From NCBI GenBank assembly GCA_020086605.1, contig JACBWW010000017.1:17032443-17096442 (forward strand): a stretch of 64,000 bases of DNA. The letters run 5' to 3'. This DNA is from Lanius collurio (Eukaryota; Chordata; Aves; Passeriformes; Laniidae). A program made the position numbers and the translations under genes. Under the pieces are notes generated by a model that had not been told where the DNA came from, made no database searches, and was given only the letters and a program-made list of their open reading frames with translations. This document shows, one piece after another, positions 23,517 through 33,881 of this stretch; positions within the stretch are counted from its first letter, which is position 1; each line of letters begins with the position of its first letter.

Positions 23517-24250
23517 GTAAGAGGAACTGGTCACTTTCACAGTGAATTAATTTGTAATTTGGACACTTTCACTCTTTTCTGTGCTATATTATTCATATAA
23601 TAGGTTAAACACGAACTTCAAAAGAAGGAACAAAATAGAGTCGGTTTATTTATTTTAAAAATGTCTTCAGTAGGTCTGCTGTAGGCACTCCTACAATGCT
23701 TGGAAACATGCCCTTCCTTGGTTCTGACCATGAGATTAGCTCAGATGATTAAAGCATGGTGCTCATAACAGCAAGGTTGTGGGTTAGTTTCTCATATGAG
23801 CCATTCATTTAAGAGTTGGACTTGATGATCCTTGTGGGTCCCTTCCAACTCAGAGTATTCTGTGATTCTACTAATGATATATCACTTCCTGCTGACATAC
23901 AAAAGATAGCTTCAGTTCTGCCTAAATCTTTTTACTTTCATTTTGCCTGTCTTTTAGTTATTAACCACTGACAAGCCTGCGTCTGTAAATGAGTCAAATC
24001 CATTAGTTTTCATAGGCACAGTCTGATCTTCTGTACAAGCATGTTTATGCTATATCTATAATAATTTGTACTTTTAAATATGTTCTTAATACTACTTGAT
24101 TGGTCTGAAGCAGCTGCTGCAATAAGATAGGGGTTTAGGGTTGTTTTTTTTTCTAATTTCATGATGTTATTTGATACACATCATACATCATCATTATATG
24201 TTCCTTGAAGTCATTCATCCCAAGTACTGATTCTTGGTGTCTCTTGGCAG
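23517..24250 (+). other. CUBN: CUBN intron, 734 bases, with a SINE
   Basis: GT-AG intron between CUB3 and CUB4 (acceptor tcttggcag). The third tRNA-Ile/CR1-type SINE occupies about 23728-23869. The remainder is AT-rich. Confidence 0.85.
23728..23869 (+). mobile_element. tRNA-Ile-headed SINE with CR1-like tail (copy 3, best preserved)
   Basis: It reads attagctcagatgattaaag (A box), then catggtgctcataacagcaa, gttgtgggtt (B-box start), then gagttggacttgatgatcct, ccttccaactcagagtattc and tgtgattct. The head follows tRNA-Ile and the tail follows CR1. The B box is damaged (gttagtttctc), so no tRNA would be made. Confidence 0.87.
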
Positions 24251-24429
24251 CCTGTGGAGGTTCCTTGTCTGGAGCAGGCACAATACGTTCACCTTATTAC
24301 CCCAGGATGTCCCCTCATCCAAAGACCTGTGAGTGGATCATCTCCCAGCCAGACACCAAAGTGGTGATTCTTAACTTTATCGACTTTGACATTCGAAATA
24401 CAACCACTTGTGATTCAGACTACATTGAG
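24251..24429 (+). CDS. CUBN: Cubilin exon: CUB4, first part
   Basis: 179 bases, entering in phase 1 and leaving in phase 0, donor gtaagg. It encodes ACGGSLSGAGTIRSP, TCEW and TTTCDSDYIE, with three cysteines. At the first calcium-site position it has DIRN rather than DLE, while the Asp of SDY is present. NTT is a glycosylation sequon. Confidence 0.96.
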
Positions 24430-24923
24430 GTAAGGAATAACACACATATACAGTGAGTAGTAGATACAGATCTGCAAGTTCCTTCTAATACTCACTTTCA
24501 CCAAAGTAAAAGCTCTTGACAGGGAAGCACTACTTCCAGCAGTTGCAAAAGCTTTTCCAGGTTCATAATGGGATCCCAAAGCTTTTCTTGGTTCTTCAAA
24601 GATGGTATGACTCTTTTGATAATCAGAGACAAGTATCAGGTATCTTTAAACAGATAGGCCTGGTTTGGGAGGTTTAGGTGCCACTTACTGCTGAGGGTGT
24701 AAGATCTCATGTTCTCTCCATCTGACATGTTTTGTGTGGGATGGTGCTTCTCTGATAGGCATAAGATTGTATTTTATGTGCCTGTAGTAGAAACCACACT
24801 GGAGAAAGGGTGGAGTTGACTTACTAAGGATCTGTTTTATACAGGTCTTATGAATTCCTTTATGCTTAATACTTTAATATAATAAAGATTTCTAAAGGAT
24901 ATTTTGAATACACTGTTCTTCAG
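24430..24923 (+). other. CUBN: CUBN intron, 494 bases
   Basis: GT-AG intron in CUB4 at the usual place after DYIE (acceptor gttcttcag). No repeat was seen. Confidence 0.85.
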
Positions 24924-25086
24924 GTCAGAGATGGCAACAATGGAGACTCTCCTGTTTTGGAGAAATACTGTGGTACAGCTGTACCCTCTAGAGTGCAATC
25001 CACACGGAACAATCTCTATATCAAATTCAGAGCTTCCTCACTTACCAACCTTGGCTTCAGAGCTCAGTACTGGCCATTAGATACAG
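24924..25086 (+). CDS. CUBN: Cubilin exon: CUB4, second part
   Basis: 163 bases, entering in phase 0 and leaving in phase 1, donor gtaaga. It encodes VRDGNNGDSPVLEKYCGT…NLYIKFRASSLTNLGFRAQYW. The calcium Asp (RDG), the fourth cysteine with its Gly (YCG) and the C-terminal strands are all present, so CUB4 is complete. The 247-base intron that follows is the second shortest in the window. Confidence 0.97.
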
Positions 25087-25333
25087 GTAAGAATTGTTTT
25101 ACTATTTTCCCTGTAGAGTTCTGGGGCTTTCCCAATTTTCCTTCAAACTGAAAACAATTGACAATTAAGTTTTATGATGGTGTAATGGGAGATACACTCT
25201 GAATCAGTTACAGTGTAGTATGCATCAAGGAAGAAAGACTATGAAATTTCAGAAAGAAAAGTAACCAATTGTATAAGTGTCTAACTTTTTTTAATAAATA
25301 TATCGTTTAACCTAATGTTTTAAATCTCTGCAG

Positions 25334-25550
25334 TATGTGGAGAGGCTCTCACTGGACCATCAGGAACCATTTCAAGTCCTGGTTATCCACATGTCTACCC
25401 ACATGGAATTAACTGTACCTGGATTATCAACGTTCCACTTGGCTACCTTATCCGCTTGACATTCACTTCATTTAACTTGGCCTTTGATTATGGTTGCAGA
25501 AAAGATTATCTTGAAATATATGACAACAGCACTGTGCAAAAATTGGGAAG
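25334..25550 (+). CDS. CUBN: Cubilin exon: CUB5, first part
   Basis: 217 bases, entering in phase 1 and leaving in phase 2, donor gtgaat. It runs from VCGEALTGPSG through YPHGINCTW, the third cysteine (YGCRKDYLE) and IYDN to LGR. The split is therefore later than in CUB2 to CUB4. The first calcium-site Glu is Ala (NLAF) and the usual Asp-Gly is Asp-Asn. INCT and NST are glycosylation sequons. CUB5 begins the CUB5-8 segment that binds intrinsic factor-cobalamin in mammals. Confidence 0.96.
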
Positions 25551-26558
25551 GTGAATATGTCCATTAGCCTACAGAATTGAATTACTGTGGAGTGAGCACT
25601 GTTCTGTAGGTCTTGACATTCAATTTGCTTCCTTAAGTTTTGTGTATAGATTATTTTCTCTTCATCAGGGAAACAATAGAAGCAATTTCTCTTCTAGGAT
25701 AGCAAAAGCAGCTTGCTTTTCTTGAACATGGAATGAGAAGCACATTTAATAAATAATATACTGGGAGAAACTAACGTGTATCAAAAGGATAGCTCTTTTC
25801 AGGACAGGTTTCAATAGCTGGCTTTGCCCCTCTTCATTAACATTTTGATTTTTGAAAAATAAATTTAAAAGCATCTCTGCCCAGGAAAGACATGATTTTA
25901 AAGACTTGCAGAAGTGAAAGAAAGATTGCTTAAAAGACTGGACATTTGGATCTCCGCAAAAACTAGTCCACAACCTCCATTTTATGGGATTTAGTTTTCA
26001 CTTTCTCCTGATAAATGATTTTATCTTAGGGAAGAATATTTTCTTTTATTCCACTTCTCCAATTGGTGTATACACAGGGTTTTCTTGCTAGAAATCAAGA
26101 ATATCTGAATTACTTGGGAACAGTATCTAGTTGTAGCTATAGACCGTAAAATAGTTGGCTGACATGGCAGCATTTTGGAAAATAAGGAGCAAAGGGCTCT
26201 CATAATGGAGAGCGTTTTGCAATCTTAGTGTTTGGCCAGCCACTCTGACTCCTACAAAAGAACAGAGTATGTTGTAGGTACAGCATAGCATAAATTCAAT
26301 CGGAATAGGAATTTGACAACTTGATGAAAGTCAGAGTTTCTTCTCTGATTTTGCCACACTTTAGATTTGTACCCTTGTTCATGTAGTGTCCTATTTAGCC
26401 CCCTGATACAGGGTATATGCCTGAGATCTGTATCATCCAAAGGAGGGAACTGTGGATGTATAGCTGTTCAAACTTCCTGGGAAAGCTGGATTCTCTTCCA
26501 GTGATACAGATGCTTTATAAAGTGCTGCCATTCAATTTGGGGTATCTTTTTGCTGCAG
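25551..26558 (+). other. CUBN: CUBN intron, 1008 bases
   Basis: Phase 2 GT-AG intron inside the Arg codon of LGR/YCG in CUB5 (acceptor tgctgcag). No repeat was seen. Confidence 0.85.
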
Positions 26559-26689
26559 GTACTGTGGAAGATCAATTCCACCGTCTCTCACTAGTGGTGG
26601 CAATATGATGACATTGTCCTTCATGACGGATCACAGCATTGCATCTGAGGGCTTCTCAGCTAATTATATCTCCCTGAATGCATCCAAAG
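26559..26689 (+). CDS. CUBN: Cubilin exon: CUB5, second part
   Basis: 131 bases, entering in phase 2 and leaving in phase 1, donor gtaata. It encodes [15 protein letters not shown]…[24 protein letters not shown]. The run SIPPSLTS is identical to human CUB5 as I recall it. It supplies the fourth cysteine and finishes CUB5. The short NASK tail is the linker to CUB6. Confidence 0.96.
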
Positions 26690-27327
26690 GTAATATGTCA
26701 GTCTGTTCATTATGCAAATTAAATGGTTTCAGCTGTCACTGTAAATAACCACTACAAGAAACAGAAACATTATTTTCTGTGTTGCCAGAAGACTTCCTGG
26801 TGCCTTTTCTACTCCTTCTTATTCATTCTGCTTTATTCAAAAGCTTTTTATTCCCTAGGAAAGCGGAAAACAATTTCTGTAAGCAGCATTGTTGCTTTCT
26901 TTAAGAAGTCAGTAAGAGCTGACATGGCAGAACTGCATGAATTATTTAGGAAAAGTATTTTCTGAATTTTCGTTGTGCATTCTGAGCTGAGTATATGTGA
27001 TCTAGCAAACTTAGTGATCATGGATACTCACTTGAATGGGAGAATCTTGGGTGCCATAAAAAATTAATTCAGTCCCTATAAGACTCAATATTGGTGGTGG
27101 GTAGAGAAAGGTCAATTAGGATGAAATTTGATAAAGCATCAAAATAACCTGAGCACACAAGCAATTTTTTCATTACAACAGAGTGCAACATTTCTGTCTC
27201 CACCAGAGCTCAAGTCTTCTGTTACACATTAAATCCCTTGTTTAAGTATTTTCTAAACAGCCAAGACTTACATAAGTGAGGTAAAGGAAGAATGACTGCT
27301 CATTCTCTCTGTTCTCTTCTCTTTTGG

Positions 27328-27441
27328 ATATTAGGAGGATTTTTTTTTACTGAAAGGGTGGTTAAGCATTGGAGTGGGCTGCCCAGGGAGGTGGTGGAAT
27401 CACCATCCCTGGGTGTGTTCAAGAAACAACTAGAAAACATG
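27328..27441 (+). mobile_element. CR1 LINE fragment
   Basis: It reads atattaggagga, then actgaaagggtggttaagca, ggctgcccagggaggtggtg, and accatccctgggtgtgttca. This matches the region just upstream of the CR1 3' end. The terminal tail is missing, so it is truncated at both ends. Confidence 0.75.
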
Positions 27442-29573
27442 GACCAGGTAGAGGTACAGGGTCTGCCTAGCAGAACTAAACCACAGAAGAGGAAGAGTCA
27501 CAAGGGAAAAAGAGTAAAAATGAGAATGCATTTGTAGCTAGGATGTTTGTTATCCATCATTAACCAGTTCTTATGTGTTTTCTGTGTGTGAGTGCAGACT
27601 ACGAGGGATTTATTGGATGAATACTAGAAATTCATAGTACTCATCTATGCAGCCATAAACTACCAATGGCTGTTCATTGTTTGCTCTTAGTTTCTTTATT
27701 TTTTCTAATTCCTGAATTTATTCAACCTGTTTAAAAGCAGCAAAATTTCTAATTCCTAACTGCTTTCTTGTTGACATCTTGGGAAAATTGTCTATTATTT
27801 TGTCTCCCAAGTATGTATATAGGCAAGACCAGTATATATTTTGCTACTGTGGTTTTAATCACTACTGGACAACTTACAAATCAAAATAAACCATTTTCTC
27901 AGCTGCCTTCATTTATATTTGAGTTATCTAACATGGAAACCAAAAAGGCAGTTATAACAATTAAGATTTAATGAGAACTATTTCAAGAAGGAAATTTCTA
28001 TTTCTTAGAAAGTAATAGGCAAAAAACCCAATTTCTACTTTTAAAAATCTTTCAAAGAAAATGCTATCGTTTGAAATCGGAATTCTTAATAGTGAGAAAC
28101 TGGGAAATTATCATTCTTATAAAGTCTTTTGTTAACCTTTGTTTGCAACTGCAAACTAAACCTTCTTTAAATGTCATTGTTGCTTTTTAATGTAATATTT
28201 TTTCCTTTTAATTCACCTCAGATTACTATTTCATGGGTGCATTTATTCCTTCCTAAATATTCTTATAGCTACTTTTCTCACAGTCCATCAAGATCAAAGT
28301 ATTCTTTATTCAACATTAATCTATATTTCTGTCTCTGTTGTAACCATATCTGGTTTTGTGGTTCTGTTAGTCATTTCAATGCTGTCCTGCCTCCTCTCTT
28401 CAGTATTTCCCTCCTTTACCACCACCACGGTGATTGGATTTTCTCATCTTTCATCCAAAGCACTGCAATATGTGTCATGAGGAGTTCAAACTGCATCAAT
28501 GCTGTCCCTGCAATGTTTGAAAACATGTTTAAAAAAATGTTTGAAACTATGCCTTAAAAATGCAAATCTGCTGTTTCTTCAATGCTTTCAACAATTATAT
28601 GTTTATATGAAATTAGCACCAAGTAATATCTTAATCCAAATTCTGTATGATTTTCTTTTCCCAAAATGAACACAGGTATCTTCACTACTCTTCAGCCAAT
28701 CTGGGCTGTCAATTTCTTCTCACTCTGGCTTAGAACGATCTCTAGAGCAAACACTTTTTAATTTCAACCACTACAGCTTGTATAAATATGGCAAAGTAGG
28801 AGATAGCTACTGAAAGTGAGTGGAATAAATTTACAGAGAGGCTGAAACTACGATTTGTTTTTTTAACAAAGATTTCTTTCTTTTGGTCCCAGAACAAGCA
28901 TGGCAGTGCTGTAAAGTTTTCGTAAATACCAGACAGCTAAAATTCATTTTTAAAATTAAGAATAAAGTGTTTTGGAGTTTCCGTGGCCTGAGAGAAGGCA
29001 AACATGTATGTGTATGTGGATTTTGCTGTGACAAGCAACTCTTCACTTCCCTGCAATCATCTCAAATTTAGGTCTGATCTTCATCTCATGTATATCCAAT
29101 TACACTAAGGTAGCAAATTGCTAAGCATAATAATGTGTGAGAGATTTACCAAAACTATGATTTTTTTTCTTTACATCTGCTGCTTATTTTCATTTTTTTC
29201 TGCTAAAGAAAATATGGTTCTAATAATGTTTCTTGTGCAATAAGAATCCTTCATATTTTTAAGTTGTGTATCCTTAGCTAGCTAGAGCATAACCAGTATC
29301 AGAACTTGTCAAAGATGTTCTGGTTCATATTACACATTTCTATAGTCTTTTGCCTGGAGTTATTTCAGAGAGAATGAGCTATTGAAAACATGGACAAGAT
29401 TGCCCTTCCTCCCCCCACCAAATAAATTGGAGTTTAAAAAAGAAGCATAAGTAAAAGTGGAATTTTTTAATGCAAAATGAAACTAATTTTCTTCTCCATG
29501 TATCTTGGTAAACAATGTTTTTTTTTTGCATGGCATATCTGTGATATATTAAATACTTGAAAAGTAGCCTGAA

Positions 29574-29622
29574 AAGAATAAAAGGCAAAGCTATGTTTCC
29601 TGTCAAAAAAAAAAAAAAAAAA
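29574..29622 (+). repeat. Poly(A) tract with upstream AATAAA
   Basis: An AATAAA hexamer is followed about 20 bases later by an uninterrupted run of about 18 A. This is the layout of an inserted polyadenylated RNA. I could not identify a parent gene in the sequence upstream. Confidence 0.45.
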
Positions 29623-32600
29623 GAAGAATGCCAGGAGATGCAGCCATGGCCGTGGCCCATAAAGTGCAAACAATTGCTTCAGCAGTCTGCCAGCTAGTAG
29701 CTGTGAATGGCTCATGGAGCAGCAGTACAGATGGAAATCCTTCAGTCAGACATGCCCACATGATACTCATCTTAAAATATATATCACCCACTTAATCTAC
29801 AAGTACCTTGGATTCTTAGTTCTTCATCATCCTTCTGTCATTTAAAGGGGCAATTCATATGGAATTCAAGGTAATATTTTGATTTGTTTCAAAGAGTCCA
29901 GGTCTCAACTACCAGCTAGATGAATATCATAAGAGCCATGTAAGTGTTATGGTAGATTTTAGAGTTGTCTTCTGCCAATTTTGGCTGACCACATCACAAA
30001 TAAGCCATGTAAAAAGACTGAAAAATCTTTGAAAGAGTTTAGTCTTTTCTGGAACTTTTGTTCAGGGTCTTGATAGATACAGGCCACAATTTTCCAATAG
30101 GAATAGTACTGGATTCAGTGCTGTAATTTTTTTTCCTCAACTTCTTCACAAATAAGTGGGAATTCATCTGTTTTACTTTGAATTGGGGTTTTGGTGGTGT
30201 GTTTCGTTGTTTAGTTGGTTGGTTTCCTGTTTCTTGGGCTTTTTAAAAATCTGTTTGTTTATTTATTTAGAGGTGCTTCATTTCATTCTTTCTGCTGGGA
30301 AAAGTTAACCTTAACAAGATTTGTAGCAGATTGCCTTTCTAGTAGGCTTTTTATTCCTGGTCTTTATCTGTCTTTTGTGAGGGATAATTTTCCTCATTAT
30401 CATCCTGAATTGTGAATGATTTTATTTATGAAGATGGGTAATCTGGTTTTTAATACCTTCATTGTGGATTATATGTTAGTTACAATGATGATTTGGAGAA
30501 GTCAGAGTTTGAGAAGGATGAGAAAAGAGAAAAACTTCTGTGAAGTTAAAAGTGCACCTGAAAACGTAGTATGGATTTGTGTGTCATCTTCATTGAGAGC
30601 TGAGTACCAGTTGAAATCTTCATTCCCATCTTCCTTACTGAACCCAGTAATTATTAGGAGTACGATGCCTGACTTTGGTCTTCAGCTGAACGAGCAATGA
30701 CAAGAATGGAAGATATTAGCTGACAAGTATTTATGTGCAGAGATGAACAGGAAATGGTTGAATGAGGTTGACCTAAAACAGAAAATAAAGCTGATGTCCT
30801 ATACGTGTCTTGGGCATCTGCTCAGCTCAACCCAAGTGTCAGGAAAAAGGCTCTATTGGCTGGCACCTGACAGCTTGTTAGGCAGCTGTAACTCGGCAGT
30901 GTTTGGTCAGGGTCTGCCTGTACGTGCCAGTATATGTGAGTACAACTCCACAGTGTGTGTGTTTGGGTGCAAATCAGCAGAAGACAGGCAGAGATCCTTT
31001 TTGAACCAACGTACCCAGTATTTTGAGGGAGTTTGGGTCTAACATGCTACCAAAGACCTTTGTGTGCCTCCTTGGTAAGAACCAAGCCTCTTAGCATCTG
31101 CCAGCAGCAGTAACAGAAGGCCCTGAAGTGCAGATGTGCTTTCACATTGCCTGTGGAGAGGCATATACTTCATGTGATAGTTTCTTCTTTTTTGTCCTAA
31201 ACATGCATGGTACTACACAAAGAGTGAATTGTTTGGAATCCCAGTTTTCCTTTGGTACAGTGAGACTGAAAGAAAAATCCCATGTTATATATTGTACCAT
31301 TGCTTGATTTTTGATTAATTAGGATTGTGGCAACTGATTGATATCTCTTTAGGGGAAGAATCATGGATATAATTTTTACATTATGCATGATTGCATGAGT
31401 GAATAGTACAAAAGCTGGCATTTTTCTCTGCTATTGGCTGTTGCAGTTGGTTACTGCCATTTATGGCATTTTTTTTTCAGAAAAGCAAACATTCAGTACT
31501 AAAATCAGAAGGAAGATTGAATAGCTTTCAAAACCTCACATACTGGGCAAAGCAAGATGTGTGATTGTCCTCAACAATTGCCTCCTTCTGTTTTTCATGA
31601 GCTGTAATAAGTGCCTTCCAACTAAACTGAATTAATATTTTTTTCCAGACATACAATAATTACATATAGTATTAGACTGCATTCTGAACTTTGGCAAAAG
31701 AGTCAAAGTACTTTTTTTGTGCTAACTTTGCTAAATGTTCACTGATGGGTCTGTTACTGGCCAAGCACACCCCTAAATGTTCTCAATTAGAGAATTGAGT
31801 GCTAAAGGGGAGTGCCAGCTCTCCTGGCTGAAAGTAGAACACCATGAATTAATCCAGTTACCAGAAAAGAGTTGGCTGTCAAAAAACATGGGTTTGTTTA
31901 TGCTTTTCTAAATCCTTATAGCAGCCAGCATCTCCATCTATACTTGGATTTGTTTCACTGTAGCCAGAAGTCTAACTTTTATAAGGCAGTCCCTGTTCCA
32001 TCTTCTCTATTTATTATCCCTTAGCTCATAAAGAAGATTGTTAAGTGAAATGTAAAGCAGTACACACCATCCAGCTTAAAACAGCACACGTGGGATATAA
32101 GTTTCTGTCTGGTTTCCACCCAAGAAGAAAAACTTTGGTGAGGGAGGCAACCTGGACAATTCTGTGGAAATTGTTATTAAAAGGGCTGATAAAAAAATTC
32201 TGGCTTCTGTAGTGCTAATTTTACTGTAAGAGTTCTTATCTAGCACACCAGTTTTGATATTCTCCAGGTTGAAAGCTGATATTCTTGGTCTCAGCCTCTG
32301 AGTACATAATGACAGTATTGCAAGAGCTCTAATCATTAAGTATGCACAAGTCAGACACTTATCCCTCCAAAAGCAGGAGGAAATAATTATTTAAAAATAA
32401 ATAATGTAGTAAGTATAAACACATTTTCTTTTTAATTTTTTAATACCTTTTCTGTAGTAGTATGTTAGGAAAACTTGGGTGACATTTCTAAGTCATTTCT
32501 AACCCTTCAGGTAGCAGTCTCAAAAAATCATATGACTTAAGGATCTGGGGTTTGATGATAAGCCCTACATATCACAAAATACCATTGGAGCTGGTAGCAC

Positions 32601-33694
32601 TGCCAGGGCATTATAAGGATTTACAAAGCAGCACAAGGCTCTTATGGTGACCAGAACTAACCTCTTTGTTATATGTGTACATTAAAGCATATCTGTGATG
32701 GAACACATAAATGACTAAAATTCGAGATAAAGACTTTAATAGATAATGATTTTAGGTAAACTGGTGCATGAAATCTTTTTGACTTGTCAATACCAAAGCA
32801 CAAGCCAATGGAAGAAAATTTTTGTCCCTTTTTTGTGTCCTGTTTCTCTGTTCTCCCCATGATGAATTAGGAACATGAGTCTGAGGGCTAGATTTGGGAG
32901 TATTTATCCCACAGAAAATGTTTTCAGCACGGGCCTTCTAGGTGACCAAGAATGCAAAAATATACCATTAAAACACACCATTAAAAGCAAAAGCGTTTTA
33001 ACAGTTAGAATGGATAGAGAACAGTCATGGAAATGACCAGCCTTAGACATTCCCCCTAAATTGTTATGCAATTAAAGAGTTAAGCATAAACATTGCTACA
33101 CTGCAGCTGATGTAGTTGATTTAAGTATAAGATCTTAAGTAAAATTGTTGTGTCCTCAAATTCTAAGGATTATAGCACTTACTGTCACTTATGGCCTAGA
33201 AAATGGGAAAAGTTATTTAGATATAAAATCACCTCTTCTCGGATTGACCATGAGGAATGCTTGAAAACAATGTAGCTTCTCCTCATAGCTAGAAACTATA
33301 TTTAGTTTCCATCACCACTGCTTTTCAGAAATTCAGGAATCCTACCTTTTGTGTTCAGCAAGACATCCCTTTCAGTTTCCTTTCTCTGCTTACTTGGGGT
33401 TTAGGACAAAGCCATCTAGGCAGCTGAAACTGCTTTTATGTTGCTTATTTATTACAGACATGGTGTTCTGGTAAAAGCTGAACAAAATCAACTCAAATGT
33501 AAGAAATCCCATGAAACAGCTGAATTCTGGTTTTAGTTTATACTGTTGACATTCAGCAGTAAAATGTGTCCAGGAAGAGTTATAATGCACAGGAACACAA
33601 GATGTTTGCTCCTCTGCTTGTTGAAAATAGAAATTTCCTGTTAATTTAGAGGACATATGAAATTAATTCATCTTTGTTTCTTTTCTTTTTAAAG

Positions 33695-33881
33695 TTTGCT
33701 CACACAACTACACTTCTGACACTGGCATGCTAACCTCTCCAAACTACCCCAATAACTACCCTGTCCGGACTGAGTGCGTGTACACCATCACAGTGGGAAT
33801 AAACAGACAGATTGTGCTGCGCTTCACCAACTTCACCTTGGAAGGGAATAAACGCTGTACAGAGGATTATGTAGAAATCAG
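33695..33881 (+). CDS. CUBN: Cubilin exon: CUB6, first part, with a GC donor
   Basis: 187 bases, entering in phase 1 and leaving in phase 2. It encodes VCSHNYTSDTG, SPNYPNNYP, TECVY, TNFTLE, KRCTEDYVEIR. The donor is GC rather than GT (CAG followed by gcaagc). Using it joins EIR to DGGYE, the canonical CUB sequence. A GT donor (gtaagt) 42 bases downstream at 33924 is in the same phase and would add 14 residues. CUB6 contacts intrinsic factor in the human complex. NYT and NFT are glycosylation sequons. Confidence 0.95.

Larger units (their letters stand above)
26690..33694 (+). other. CUBN: CUBN intron, 7005 bases
   Basis: GT-AG intron between CUB5 and CUB6 (acceptor ctttttaaag). It contains a CR1 fragment (27328-27441) and an AATAAA-plus-poly(A) tract (29574-29622). 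The remaining ORFs are short, AT-rich and without domains. No nested gene was seen. Confidence 0.8.

Noticed and set aside
23728..23800. tRNA-Ile gene
   Set aside because: The anticodon arm and B box are altered and a CR1 tail follows directly, so it is a SINE head and not a tRNA gene.
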